Shown in pieces: positions 1 through 7,921 of a DNA stretch of 64,000 nt. Positions within the stretch are counted from its first letter, which is position 1. Each line of letters starts with the position of its first letter. The stretch comes from a virus. The notes under the pieces are model-generated. The model was not told the origin of the DNA and made no database searches. It was given only the letters and a program-made list of their open reading frames with translations. The stretch spans positions 31,111-95,110 of the IMG/VR virus record IMGVR_UViG_3300034023_001204, one strand, 5' to 3'. The translations under genes were made by a program, and so were the position numbers.

Positions 1-1
1 C

Positions 2-121
2 TCATCAGGAACTGATAGAATTGATAGGTTTATGAAATCACCTACTAAAGCTATTGCCCCAAGAATTGATTATAGTCGTCTAGATTTTGATTTCATAGGA
101 AATGTTCAGATTTACAGATAG
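2..121 (+). CDS. C-terminal end of a gene cut by the window edge
   Basis: An open frame runs from the left edge to a TAG at 119-121 and encodes the last 39 residues of a protein, ending DFIGNVQIYR. No start lies in the window. It converges with the DnaJ-like gene whose stop begins at 124, leaving a 2-bp gap, which is typical packing here. The tail has no recognisable domain, so the product is unknown. It could be a chance frame, but its clean end right beside the next gene makes it likely to be real. Confidence 0.5.
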   Translation, partial: SSGTDRIDRFMKSPTKAIAPRIDYSRLDFDFIGNVQIYR

Positions 122-123
122 AA

Positions 124-849
124 TTAACTTTTCTTTATTAGAAAAAGATGTCCTGATTTACCTTGAGAAGTAACAGATATATTACCCATCGATTCAATTT
201 TTAGAAACTTTTCACCTTTTGGGAACTTTATTTTTTCTAACTTTTGATTACCTAGGATTCTTCTTTTACCTTGACAGTCACCACAAATGATTGATCCAGT
301 TTTTCCTTTGCCTTCACAAAAACTACATACCTCATCTCTCCAATCCTTACCAGTTCCTTCACAGAAATCACAACCATCTTCGTTTTCAAATTGTCTTAGT
401 ATATTACCATTTTCATCCTTGATAACTATTTTTCCTCTGAGATCTAGACCGGTTCCTTTACAAGATTTACAAGTAACCCATCTTTGATATTCTACAACAC
501 CTCCAAAATTTTTTTCAACTTCTAGATGTATATGTAGATCTGTTTCAGATTTGATCTTATCGAACTTACCCTTCTCCCAAGTTTTTGATAATATAGTTTG
601 TTCATAGTTTTTAAACTCATTTACAAGTTTATAGTTTTTACCAAAACGACTTCTTTTATCCCAATCTTTTCTTAGCTTTTCGTTACTGAAAATTTCGTAG
701 GCTTCGTTTATCTGTGAGAATAGATTACTATCTCCACCAACATCTGGGTGTAGTTTTTTAGATAGTTTATAATATTTTTTTTTAATTTCGTCAGACGTAG
801 CATCTTTATCCACACCAAGTATCTGGTAATAGTTTTTTTCTAAATCCAT
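124..849 (-). CDS. Short DnaJ-like co-chaperone (J domain plus zinc repeats)
   Basis: This is a J-domain protein of 241 aa. The J domain fills residues 6-65 with HPD at about 34-36, the motif that stimulates Hsp70 ATPase. Four cysteine motifs follow between about 127 and 195 (CKSCKGTG, CDFCEGTG, CSFCEGKG, CGDCQGKR); the last has lost its final Gly. The protein stops soon after, so it has neither the G/F-rich linker nor the C-terminal substrate-binding domains of a full DnaJ. A full-length DnaJ lies at 61707-62729, and no DnaK is in the window, so this protein presumably addresses the host DnaK. It follows bS21 and gp46 on the same strand. Confidence 0.85.
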   Translation of the reverse strand: MDLEKNYYQILGVDKDATSDEIKKKYYKLSKKLHPDVGGDSNLFSQINEAYEIFSNEKLRKDWDKRSRFGKNYKLVNEFKNYEQTILSKTWEKGKFDKIKSETDLHIHLEVEKNFGGVVEYQRWVTCKSCKGTGLDLRGKIVIKDENGNILRQFENEDGCDFCEGTGKDWRDEVCSFCEGKGKTGSIICGDCQGKRRILGNQKLEKIKFPKGEKFLKIESMGNISVTSQGKSGHLFLIKKS

Positions 850-865
850 ACTCTATTTATGCGAA

Positions 866-1057
866 TTAATCTTTTGGTGATAAGAAGTTTTTCTCAACAT
901 AGATAGCTTTTCTGATCTCTTCTCTACGAACAACTGATTTTTTCTTGAACTCTTTTCTATTTCTGAGTTCTTTAATAACTCCCACTCTATCAAATTTTCT
1001 CTTGAATATTTTCAGAGCTTTATCTATTGGGTCTTTACCTAGTTCTACTTTAATCAT
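866..1057 (-). CDS. rpsU: Phage-encoded ribosomal protein bS21
   Basis: This 63-aa basic protein reads as bS21. It opens MIKVELG, has the conserved PIDKALKIFKRKFDRVGV stretch at residues 10-27, then ELRNRKEF and a Lys/Arg-rich end. Length and layout match Bacteroidota bS21, including KAIYVEKNF near the C-terminus. bS21 sits on the small-subunit platform beside the anti-Shine-Dalgarno end of 16S rRNA. The gene lies between gp46 and a DnaJ-like gene and has its own TATATAAG box 2 nt before the ATG, so it can be expressed apart from gp46. A swap for host bS21 during infection is an inference. Confidence 0.9.
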   Translation of the reverse strand: MIKVELGKDPIDKALKIFKRKFDRVGVIKELRNRKEFKKKSVVRREEIRKAIYVEKNFLSPKD

Positions 1058-1059
1058 AA

Positions 1060-1067
1060 CTTATATA
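1060..1067 (-). promoter_or_regulatory. TATATAAG box before bS21
   Basis: TATATAAG is followed by TT and the ATG of the bS21 gene. It belongs to the recurrent TATATA family in this window. The short gap implies a leaderless or near-leaderless transcript, or else a translation-initiation element. Confidence 0.5.
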
Positions 1068-1071
1068 TCTT

Positions 1072-2775
1072 TTATTGGATCTCCTGGGTAGAAGTTTCGG
1101 TTATTTGTGAAAAAACATCTTTATTCACACTGATAATTCTATCAAAAAACTCACCACTCATCAGGGCGTGATGAACTACAAATATACTTATCTTATAGTT
1201 GTTAGCAAAATCTTTAAGTAATAATAAAATAGACTCAATACCTTCGAGATCTATCGATGAGAAAACTTCATCAAGAAAAAGAATATTGATATGTCTTTTA
1301 GTTCGTATCATTTTCAGATAAGCTATCATAATACAAATGTTGATTCTTTTATTTTCACCAGTCGATAGACTATCTTGTTCAATTACTTCATTTAGGTTTT
1401 TAATCTCAGCGTTGAAGTTTTGATCTAACACTACTTGAAATGGTATTCTCATTTTACGTAAATTTTCAGCTACAAAATGATTGATAGGTTCGATGATTTT
1501 AGAAATAATACTTTTTTTAACACCATCTTCACTCAATATTTTAGAAAGTTCTTTGTAATAAACTTCTTTTTCTTGTAAAATTACGTTTTCACCAGATACA
1601 ACATCCATCTTAGAAAGAAGTTCTGATTTGGTATTCTCAAACTCTTGTGTAGTATGACTTTGAGTAGAACCTGAGTTTTTTTTCTGTGTGAGTTGATCGA
1701 TTTGTGATTTGTAGTTACGAAGTAAATAAGTTAAATCGTTGAAGTTTGTAGTTACATCAACGGTCAATTCTCCAAGTTTCTTTTTCTTTTCTCCCAAAGA
1801 AGTTATATTTTGTGTAATCTGCTCTAATATTTTTTGGATACCTTGTTTTTTCTGATCTAGTTCATTTCTTAAATCAGCAAAGAATTGACCATCGAAAGAA
1901 ACTTTACAAGTGGGACACTTTCCTGAGTTGTAAAGTGATATTTCTCGATCGACATTATTTAAATTATTTCTGATTTTATAGAGTTCCTCTTTCTCTTTAT
2001 CAAGGTGTGTGTTTATCTCAGTTTCTTTAAGTGCTATTTTATCCTTTTTTTCCTTCAATAACTTATACTCTTCTTTTCTTTTTTCTATTTCAGCATTGAG
2101 AACTGAGATCTCTTGATCAAGATCTTCTTTTTCTCTTTCGAGCGCTTTTTGAATAGACATATCAATTGAACGTATAGAGCTAGCAAGGGATCCTATTTCA
2201 GCATCTAATCTAGCGAGTCCTATTTTATTGGTCTTATTAAGATCCTTCAAGATATCAGATAGAATATTGATTACTTCAAGGTTAAAAAGTTTATCTAAAA
2301 GAAGTTTCTTTTCCTCAGACGAGAGTGAAATAAAATTCTTAAAATCGTTGATAGATAGTGAAATAAAACTCTTGAAAGTTTCAATATCAATACCAACTAG
2401 TTTTTCTATTCTTTCATCCAGTGAAGCTTTACCAGCTTTATCGATTTCAAGACCATTTTCAAGAACTCTCAAAACATTCGGAGATATCCCACGAATAACT
2501 TCGATTTCAGATCCAGAAGATTTAAATTTTATTTTGTTCAAAAGCTCACCGTTTATTCTATTTGGTAATAGGGATGATTTAGTCCATTTTTTATTTTTCA
2601 TGGATTTCACTTTTCCATAAAGTGAGTATTCTACACACTCAAGTATTGAACTTTTACCAGAACCGTTCGATCCACAAAGAAGAATAAGTTCTCCTGCTTC
2701 AGTATTAAACTTTACAACTTGTTCTGTATTTCCAAATGATTTATATCCACGTATTGAAATTTCTTCTATAATCAT
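1072..2775 (-). CDS. 46: SbcC/Rad50-type recombination nuclease subunit (T4 gp46-like)
   Basis: ATPase subunit of a Mre11/Rad50-type nuclease used in phage recombination and host DNA breakdown. The 567 residues match T4 gp46 in size. Walker A GSNGSGKS is at 35-42, a long coiled coil carries a zinc hook CPTC near 285, the ABC signature LSTGENKR is near 470, and Walker B ILFLDEVF is near 500. The nuclease partner gp47 is not next to it and was not seen in the window. Downstream on the same strand are bS21 and a short DnaJ. The start at 2775 gives the classic N-terminus IRGYKSF. Confidence 0.93.
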   Translation of the reverse strand: MIIEEISIRGYKSFGNTEQVVKFNTEAGELILLCGSNGSGKSSILECVEYSLYGKVKSMKNKKWTKSSLLPNRINGELLNKIKFKSSGSEIEVIRGISPNVLRVLENGLEIDKAGKASLDERIEKLVGIDIETFKSFISLSINDFKNFISLSSEEKKLLLDKLFNLEVINILSDILKDLNKTNKIGLARLDAEIGSLASSIRSIDMSIQKALEREKEDLDQEISVLNAEIEKRKEEYKLLKEKKDKIALKETEINTHLDKEKEELYKIRNNLNNVDREISLYNSGKCPTCKVSFDGQFFADLRNELDQKKQGIQKILEQITQNITSLGEKKKKLGELTVDVTTNFNDLTYLLRNYKSQIDQLTQKKNSGSTQSHTTQEFENTKSELLSKMDVVSGENVILQEKEVYYKELSKILSEDGVKKSIISKIIEPINHFVAENLRKMRIPFQVVLDQNFNAEIKNLNEVIEQDSLSTGENKRINICIMIAYLKMIRTKRHINILFLDEVFSSIDLEGIESILLLLKDFANNYKISIFVVHHALMSGEFFDRIISVNKDVFSQITETSTQEIQ

Positions 2776-2815
2776 TCAAGTTTTATCATTTTTTCAAAAA
2801 AAGATTTAGTAAAAA

Positions 2816-2823
2816 TATATATA
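2816..2823 (+). promoter_or_regulatory. TATATATA box upstream of the 2846 gene
   Basis: TATATATA lies 22 nt before the ATG at 2846, in the divergent gap with gp46. It is palindromic and so could also serve the minus strand. It belongs to the recurrent late-type box family. Confidence 0.5.
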
Positions 2824-2845
2824 GATTAAAATAAAAATCAAGTTT

Positions 2846-3112
2846 ATGAAGCATTTAAAGACTTACGAATCGATGATAGAGGATGATTACTCAGATTATG
2901 AGATGGGAGTAGATCCCTCTAATGAAATTGAGTATCATGATTTTCCATATGAACCTATGAATGTTCCCCTGTCACCTTCTGAAACCAGAGAAGAGAGAGC
3001 AAAGAGAATAAAAGATGAATTTCCTTATAATCCTATTAAAAAAGGGGAAGGTGATGGATTATCAAGAAAAGAGAGGGAAAAAGAAATTATAAAAAGATTT
3101 CCAGAAAAATAA
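2846..3112 (+). CDS. Small acidic protein with a capsid-targeting-like N-terminus
   Basis: Unrecognised 88-aa protein rich in Glu, Asp and Lys. It begins MKHLKTYESMIED, which resembles the short propeptide of T4 internal head proteins (MKTYQEFIAEA type). Closely similar starts occur at 53280, 53903 and 60211. Here the cleavage-like site is MIE rather than the exact (L/I)xE. The rest is charged with two DEFPYNP/DFPYEP-like segments and no predicted membrane segment. A TATATATA box precedes it. Packaging into the head is inferred from the N-terminus only. Confidence 0.65.
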   Translation: MKHLKTYESMIEDDYSDYEMGVDPSNEIEYHDFPYEPMNVPLSPSETREERAKRIKDEFPYNPIKKGEGDGLSRKEREKEIIKRFPEK

Positions 3113-3125
3113 TTCCTAAATTTAT

Positions 3126-5243
3126 ATGACCGAGACACCCACAGAAACACCCACCATAACCCCAACAGAAACATCTACACCCACTCCAAGTCCAGTCACA
3201 AACTCTGGATATCCATTTATATTACTAGATCTTCCATATACATTTCCTTCTTCAGGCAATGCTATAATGAACGGTTCAGGTGGTGCCACAATGGGTATCA
3301 CTAAAATCAACGAACTGGGTTTAACAGGGAGAGGATTTTATTTTAATAGTATTGACGCAGATGGTGTGGATAGAAGTTCGTATTTCCAAAGTTTTTTGAA
3401 TCAAGGTGTGACTATAAGTTTCACACAATATAGTAATACTGCCATTTACTCAGGTGACACACAATCATTCAAATCGTGGAGTTTTACGGCTAGTGGGACT
3501 GGTTTTGTTTTCGGTAGCAATATAGGAGTTCCCCCGTCAAACTCACCATCCGGACTAGCTACTATTGTCCAAACCAGTTCTTCAGATTTTTCATTTGGAG
3601 TCCCAGTTTATATTAGTTTGGGTAATATCGAATTATCCACACCAACACCAACACCTACAAATACAGAGACACCTACAAATACACCAACAAATACTGAAAC
3701 ACCTACTGAAACACCTACACCGACAAATACTGAAACACCTACTGAAACACCTACTGAAACTCCAACACCTACAAATACAGAGACACCTACAAATACACCT
3801 ACAAATACCGAAACACCAACACCAACATCCACAAATACACCTACAAATACAGAGACACCCACAAATACACCCACAAATACTGAAACACCAACATCCACAA
3901 ACACACCTACAAATACTGAAACACCTACTGAAACCCCTACACCGACAAATACTGAAACACCTACTGAAACACCTACTGAAACTCCAACACCTACAAATAC
4001 AGAGACACCTACAAATACACCCACAAATACCGAAACACCAACACCAACATCCACAAATACACCTACAAATACTGAAACACCAACAAACACACCAACAAAT
4101 ACCGAAACACCAGATGTCTCACCGAGTGAAACACCTACTCAGACACCAACAAACACACCAACAAATACCGAAACACCTACAAATACACCTACACCCACAA
4201 TAACACCTTCTTCTACGAACACCAGTGAGATTTGTGGAACTGTGTCTGGTACCATCAATGTTTTATTCTTAGGTGACGCAAACGTAGATACTGTTGCATC
4301 AAACATTAATTCTTATATTAACACAGAAGGATTTTCGATAACATACTCTACTGTGAGTATGTCCACAACATATAGCGGAAGTGGTTTAACAAGTTCAGGT
4401 TATGATGTTGTGTTCATTTACACCAATGGTAGTCAAGTAGGTGCGTCTGGTCTTGGCAATTCACTACTTGAATTTGTGAATTCTGGTGGTCATATTATAT
4501 CTGGAGTATTTTTATGGAATCTTTATCCTTCGGGATTTACACACTCATCACTCACACCATTTCTAGCCACAAACACACAATCAACAATAGGAGGTAATTT
4601 CACATTTTCTACTTCTATATCTATTGCAGATGGGTTAAATTCAACTTTTGGTGGAACACCTTTCACAAACGGTGATCCAACTCTTTCCAGCGGTGCGGTT
4701 CTTCACGCATCCTACACCCCGAGTGGAGTAAAGTTACTTGCGATAAAGGAAGTTGGTTGCTCAAAACTAATTGGTATCAATACTTGGTTTGGTTCGATTA
4801 CTAGTAATACATCCACTTTGTGTAAAATGCTTGGTAGATCTATACTATATTCGGTTGGCCAACTCCCCCAATACGAACCATCACCAAGCTCAACACCTAG
4901 CTCTACACCAACTTCTACGATAACTCCTTCAGTGACACCATCGGCAACAGTTACTCAGACACCAGATTCTACTTCTACGCCAACACCAACAAACACACCC
5001 ACACCAACTTCCACAACAACACCTACACCCACACCTACACCAACTCCATCACCCGAAGTGACCACAACCACTTCAACCACCACACAAGTAGTTCCAATAA
5101 CAACACTACCACCTAACCAACCTTCGTCCGACACTTACTCAGGTGGAAATAAACAGTTCGCAAGCACTTACGGTTCAAAGCCAATGGGATTAAAAGTACC
5201 AATCCAACCAAGAACTAGAAGTAGAAGATTTTTCAGAGGCTAA
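3126..5243 (+). CDS. Thr/Pro-rich stalk protein with an amidotransferase-like domain
   Basis: Virion-fibre-like protein of 705 aa, product not identified. It starts with a short Thr-Pro stretch, then a globular segment (about 20-170), a mucin-like stalk of [12 protein letters not shown] units (about 172-365), a second globular domain (about 370-580), another Ser/Thr/Pro linker, and a basic tail ending [10 protein letters not shown]. The second globular domain (INVLFLGD, then DVVFIYTNG and [11 protein letters not shown]) recalls ThuA/class I glutamine-amidotransferase-like folds; no catalytic triad was confirmed. The same stalk code recurs in the gene at 20933. The stalk is a plausible O-glycosylation target, but this is inference. 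Confidence 0.65.
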   Translation: MTETPTETPTITPTETSTPTPSPVTNSGYPFILLDLPYTFPSSGNAIMNGSGGATMGITKINELGLTGRGFYFNSIDADGVDRSSYFQSFLNQGVTISFTQYSNTAIYSGDTQSFKSWSFTASGTGFVFGSNIGVPPSNSPSGLATIVQTSSSDFSFGVPVYISLGNIELSTPTPTPTNTETPTNTPTNTETPTETPTPTNTETPTETPTETPTPTNTETPTNTPTNTETPTPTSTNTPTNTETPTNTPTNTETPTSTNTPTNTETPTETPTPTNTETPTETPTETPTPTNTETPTNTPTNTETPTPTSTNTPTNTETPTNTPTNTETPDVSPSETPTQTPTNTPTNTETPTNTPTPTITPSSTNTSEICGTVSGTINVLFLGDANVDTVASNINSYINTEGFSITYSTVSMSTTYSGSGLTSSGYDVVFIYTNGSQVGASGLGNSLLEFVNSGGHIISGVFLWNLYPSGFTHSSLTPFLATNTQSTIGGNFTFSTSISIADGLNSTFGGTPFTNGDPTLSSGAVLHASYTPSGVKLLAIKEVGCSKLIGINTWFGSITSNTSTLCKMLGRSILYSVGQLPQYEPSPSSTPSSTPTSTITPSVTPSATVTQTPDSTSTPTPTNTPTPTSTTTPTPTPTPTPSPEVTTTTSTTTQVVPITTLPPNQPSSDTYSGGNKQFASTYGSKPMGLKVPIQPRTRSRRFFRG
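3638..4215 (+). repeat. Coding Thr-Pro tandem repeat with a 222-bp internal duplication
   Basis: Degenerate repeat built on ACACCTACAAATAC and GAAACACCTACT units, coding TPTNTETP and TETP. About 160 bp starting at 3691 recurs almost unchanged at 3913, an offset of 222 bp (74 codons), which shows recent in-frame duplication. Long reading frames in other frames of this tract are by-products of the repeat. Confidence 0.85.
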
Positions 5244-5253
5244 CCTTTCTAGA

Positions 5254-5259
5254 TATATA
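5254..5259 (+). promoter_or_regulatory. TATATA box 6 nt before the RuvC-like gene
   Basis: TATATA then AATTAG then ATG. If this is a -10 element, transcription would start at about the first base of the start codon. Confidence 0.5.
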
Positions 5260-5265
5260 AATTAG

Positions 5266-5976
5266 ATGTATAATTTTATAGGAATAGATATTAGCTTAAA
5301 TAGCACTGCGGTTTATATTGAAACATCGGATAAAAAAATAGTTCTTAGTTTTACCTCAAAGAAAGATAACAACATTTGGATCAATGAGTTAAAATCATCC
5401 GGTGTTATTTTTACACATCTGTATCGGAAATCTTCATCAGATTACTCTAGTAATGAAATACTTAAACTTCTTGACTTCAGTGAACTTTCACACAATATTG
5501 TTGATACGGTGACTAGGTATCTCGATCCTACTATGAAAACTTTCTGTAGTATAGAGGGTTACTCTTTTTCTAGAAACACTAGTTCAATCTTGGATATTGT
5601 ATCTCTTTCTACTTTAGTAAAAACAGAACTACTCACCAGAATACCGGACATAGAGATGTCTATTATTTCACCACTCTCTCTTAAGCTCGAATCCTGTAAA
5701 CTTGTCTATCCACCGATTGAACTAGGTGTTAAAAAGAAAAAATTGAAATGGGTCAATGATCAAGGCATAGCCGGTGGTAGTTTTAAGAAGCAACAAATGT
5801 TTAAGGCGTTTATTGATGGCAAAATAGATGCCCCAATTTACAACATTCTTTTTCATCACAAAGACCTAATGGATAGAGAGAAGATACCCAACCCAATAGA
5901 AGATATTGTAGATTCAATTTTTTGTCTAAAAGTCCTGAGAAGAAAAATTGTCACGAATGAAAGTTTGGCACAATAG
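5266..5976 (+). CDS. RuvC-like RNase H-fold nuclease (Holliday junction resolvase candidate)
   Basis: Predicted nuclease of 236 aa. The pattern fits the RuvC/RNase H fold: FIGIDISLNSTAV at 4-16 with the first catalytic Asp (D8), FCSIEGYSF near 95-103 with the second acid, and PIEDIVDSIFCLK near 212-224 with the closing acids. Such enzymes cut branched DNA before packaging in large phages. A Lys-rich stretch near 155 could bind DNA. The gene follows the stalk protein and has its own TATATA box. It could be another RNase H-fold phage nuclease; the resolvase role is inferred. Confidence 0.65.
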   Translation: MYNFIGIDISLNSTAVYIETSDKKIVLSFTSKKDNNIWINELKSSGVIFTHLYRKSSSDYSSNEILKLLDFSELSHNIVDTVTRYLDPTMKTFCSIEGYSFSRNTSSILDIVSLSTLVKTELLTRIPDIEMSIISPLSLKLESCKLVYPPIELGVKKKKLKWVNDQGIAGGSFKKQQMFKAFIDGKIDAPIYNILFHHKDLMDREKIPNPIEDIVDSIFCLKVLRRKIVTNESLAQ

Positions 5977-6001
5977 TTGATAAACTATATTTTAAAAATA
6001 A

Positions 6002-6007
6002 TATATA
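6002..6007 (+). promoter_or_regulatory. TATATA box before the 6014 gene
   Basis: TATATA, then ACTAAA, then ATG. The 6-nt spacing equals that before the gene at 5266. Confidence 0.5.
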
Positions 6008-6013
6008 ACTAAA

Positions 6014-6349
6014 ATGATTGATCGCCTAAAAACTCTCTTATCCCAAATGGAGACCGGAAAAAGAATCACAACCGTTGAAGAGTTTGAGAAGATTGTAAAA
6101 TCTTTTCAGATGACCTGTTCTTGGTCAACTACAACGGTTGATGGTAAAAATCTTATTCAAGAAAACTGGATCAGCAAGGTATTTCCTATTTTTGCTCTTA
6201 CAAGAATATTTGATATTGATTCTCCACTTGTTGAGAAGATGCCACAGGGTGAGAAGATCAAAATTTTCAACTTGATCTTAGAAAAAGAAGTTGATGTAGA
6301 AAACTACGAAAAGGCTGCCGTTCTACGAGATCTCATTAACTCATTCTAA
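6014..6349 (+). CDS. Small protein with a C-terminal UVR-like motif
   Basis: Unrecognised 111-aa protein. Its last 20 residues, YEKAAVLRDLINSF at the end, fit the UVR motif seen in UvrB, UvrC, McsA and ClpC, and resemble the UVR segment of the ClpC-like protein at 28692 (YEEAAKLRDLEKQL). The N-terminal part (residues 1-80) has no clear match. It converges with the next gene, overlapping it by 9 bp. A protein-protein contact role is possible, but function is unknown. Confidence 0.6.
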   Translation: MIDRLKTLLSQMETGKRITTVEEFEKIVKSFQMTCSWSTTTVDGKNLIQENWISKVFPIFALTRIFDIDSPLVEKMPQGEKIKIFNLILEKEVDVENYEKAAVLRDLINSF

Positions 6350-6886
6350 TAAGGAGATCTTGTAATCTCTAACATGTGCCTGTAGATCCCTGATATAAAT
6401 ATTTTCTTGACCTTCTGACAGAAGAAAACTTTCATCATCTCGTCCTAAATGAAAGAATTTTTTGCCCGACTTTATTCCAACTTCACTTACTAAACGTGGT
6501 AAGATTTTCAAGCAATCGTATTCAGTTTTTAGAGAGTTATCTTTTAGTGAAGTCCTTCTTGTATTAAGGGTAAATACCCATTTTACTTTTCCATACACAT
6601 CTCTTTTGAATAAAAAATCCAGTTTTGGTAAAAAATCTGGATCTATTCGGTTTATTAGAATAAAAGTATAACTTGGACGATCTTTAGAACCTTCTATTGC
6701 TCTTATTATTCTAGTGAAATCATCTCTATAATCAAAGAATAGTTTACCCTGATCGCTATCAATTTTAGTCCAGTTAGCAGCATCAAAAAAACGAGTATTA
6801 GGAAGTAAATCTTTGAGTTCAACAACCAGGGAAGACGCTTCCCAACTTGTATAAAATATCCAATTTAACCTATCAAAAAATATCAT
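6341..6886 (-). CDS. Hypothetical protein
   Basis: Product of 181 aa, not recognised. It has a mixed alpha/beta character with hydrophobic strands (YTFILINRI, KWVFTLNTRR) reminiscent of a nucleotide-binding or AAA-lid fold, but no Walker motif is visible. It ends by overlapping the convergent gene at 6014-6349. It is the last gene of a minus-strand group that includes the cREC-like gene (start 7258) and a small membrane protein. Confidence 0.6.
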   Translation of the reverse strand: MIFFDRLNWIFYTSWEASSLVVELKDLLPNTRFFDAANWTKIDSDQGKLFFDYRDDFTRIIRAIEGSKDRPSYTFILINRIDPDFLPKLDFLFKRDVYGKVKWVFTLNTRRTSLKDNSLKTEYDCLKILPRLVSEVGIKSGKKFFHLGRDDESFLLSEGQENIYIRDLQAHVRDYKISLLE

Positions 6887-6910
6887 CTATTTCTGTATTT
6901 AGTAAAATAT

Positions 6911-7258
6911 TTAACCCCTCGATCGAGTAAAAGATCTTAATAATCCAATAATATTTTCCCTACCGACTGGGTTTTGGCTTTGTATAGAAAAAGGTGGTAA
7001 ATCTTCACCAGTATTTAAAAGATAATCTACAAGCCACTTTGCGCAGTCGTATCCAGTCAAATCTTCACCGAGATCGTGATCAAAGCAAATCTCTTCGGGA
7101 AGACCTCTTTGAGTAATACAATCCGAGAAATCATGGAAATTCTTACACCAAACAATCTGCTCTTTACGATCATCGAAATCAGGTGCGTATTGTAGAACCC
7201 AATCTGCTAGAAAGGGATTTCTCATGTCATCGAGCCAGAGTAAATATCCAGTTTTCAT
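6911..7258 (-). CDS. Cyclic-phosphate processing receiver (cREC)-like protein
   Basis: Small receiver-fold protein of 115 aa. The motifs LWLDDMRNP (residues 7-15), ICFDHDLGEDLTGYD (about 57-71) and IQSQNPVGRENI (about 92-103) match the cREC family found in phages and in nucleotide-signalling defence contexts. The acidic pairs D10/D11 and D60/D62 are in place. Family members are thought to process cyclic or 2',3'-phosphates; the substrate here is unknown. Its ATG comes 1 nt after the stop of the 56-aa membrane protein gene, so the two are likely co-expressed. Confidence 0.75.
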   Translation of the reverse strand: MKTGYLLWLDDMRNPFLADWVLQYAPDFDDRKEQIVWCKNFHDFSDCITQRGLPEEICFDHDLGEDLTGYDCAKWLVDYLLNTGEDLPPFSIQSQNPVGRENIIGLLRSFTRSRG

Positions 7259-7259
7259 G

Positions 7260-7430
7260 TTATTTTTTTTGATTATATTTAAGAAATGTCACCAAGAAAA
7301 AAATACCCCAAAAAGAGGTCAAAGCCCATCTGTAAGATTCAACAGGAGTATCGAACTTAAACTGACTAGTTGTGTAGGCACCAAGCATAAAACTAGAAAT
7401 AAAGAAGAGGAACAAGAATAAGTATTTCAT
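7260..7430 (-). CDS. Small two-helix membrane protein
   Basis: A 56-aa frame read directly from the minus strand. It starts MKYLFLFLFFISSFMLGAY (first hydrophobic helix), then a short polar loop, then WALTSFWGIFFLVTFL (second helix), and ends KYNQKK. The stop lies 1 nt before the ATG of the cREC-like gene. A TAnnTTTG-type box lies 12 nt before the ATG. A longer plus-strand frame over the same bases (7224-7421) lacks features and is rejected. A membrane anchor or holin-like role is possible but not shown. Confidence 0.6.
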   Translation of the reverse strand: MKYLFLFLFFISSFMLGAYTTSQFKFDTPVESYRWALTSFWGIFFLVTFLKYNQKK

Positions 7431-7442
7431 AAGTTTTTTTTA

Positions 7443-7450
7443 CAAAGATA
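7443..7450 (-). promoter_or_regulatory. TATCTTTG, host-type -7 box
   Basis: TATCTTTG matches the Bacteroidota -7 consensus TAnnTTTG and lies 12 nt before the ATG at 7430. No clear -33 TTTG was found at the usual distance, so this is a weak call. Confidence 0.35.
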
Positions 7451-7462
7451 CGTAACTTTCAT

Positions 7463-7861
7463 CTACTTTGTATCTAAAATATCTACAAATGATAAGAAAT
7501 TTATGTTCTCGTTTTTTTCTGCGGTTGATATTATACTACTCAAATCTGTGGTGTCGTTGTTGTCATATTTGTAATCCAAGTAGAAGAGTTGATCACTTGG
7601 TTTGCCCATAGGTTTAACTCCTCTAGAAACAAGCTCTTTATATTTTGGATCATCTTCTAAACGTGCCTCTACATACTCAGACCCGTTCACAAGTGAATCT
7701 ATTTTTCTATCTCGATTTTCTGAAAATATTTTACTCTTCACAAGTTGCATTTCTTCTTCTGAATAGAACGCCAGTTCTTGACTGAGTGTTTTCACAGACA
7801 CTCTCCTAACCATCGGAAAGGATATATCGTGATACATCTCATTGTAATCTTTTTCTTCCAT
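7463..7861 (-). CDS. Hypothetical protein
   Basis: Unrecognised 132-aa soluble, acidic protein with helical, charged segments (SEEEMQLVKSKIF) and no membrane segment. It is divergent from phoH across an 86-bp gap that contains a palindromic TATATAT box and A-rich sequence. It is followed by the small membrane protein and the cREC-like gene on the same strand. No function can be given. Confidence 0.6.
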   Translation of the reverse strand: MEEKDYNEMYHDISFPMVRRVSVKTLSQELAFYSEEEMQLVKSKIFSENRDRKIDSLVNGSEYVEARLEDDPKYKELVSRGVKPMGKPSDQLFYLDYKYDNNDTTDLSSIISTAEKNENINFLSFVDILDTK

Positions 7862-7921
7862 AATCTTGATTTTATTTTCTTTTTCCCGTTTGTTTTACAC
7901 ATTAGAAAGATTTAATATCCA

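Noticed and set aside
287-487. Plus-strand 66-aa frame over the short DnaJ gene
   Set aside because: It is antisense to the zinc-motif region, whose Cys/Gly code is clear on the minus strand.
2228-2620. Plus-strand 130-aa frame over gp46
   Set aside because: Antisense shadow of a strongly conserved ATPase gene.
3565-4203. Long alternative frames over the first Thr-Pro repeat (both strands)
   Set aside because: Same repeat by-product; the 705-aa frame continues into globular domains on both sides and is the real one.
3638-4215. Direct repeats as a CRISPR array
   Set aside because: The units are contiguous, degenerate and in-frame coding; there are no unique spacers of constant length and no cas genes.
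7224-7421. Plus-strand 65-aa frame
   Set aside because: It overlaps the start of the cREC-like gene, has no fitting upstream signal, and the minus strand carries a better 56-aa membrane protein.
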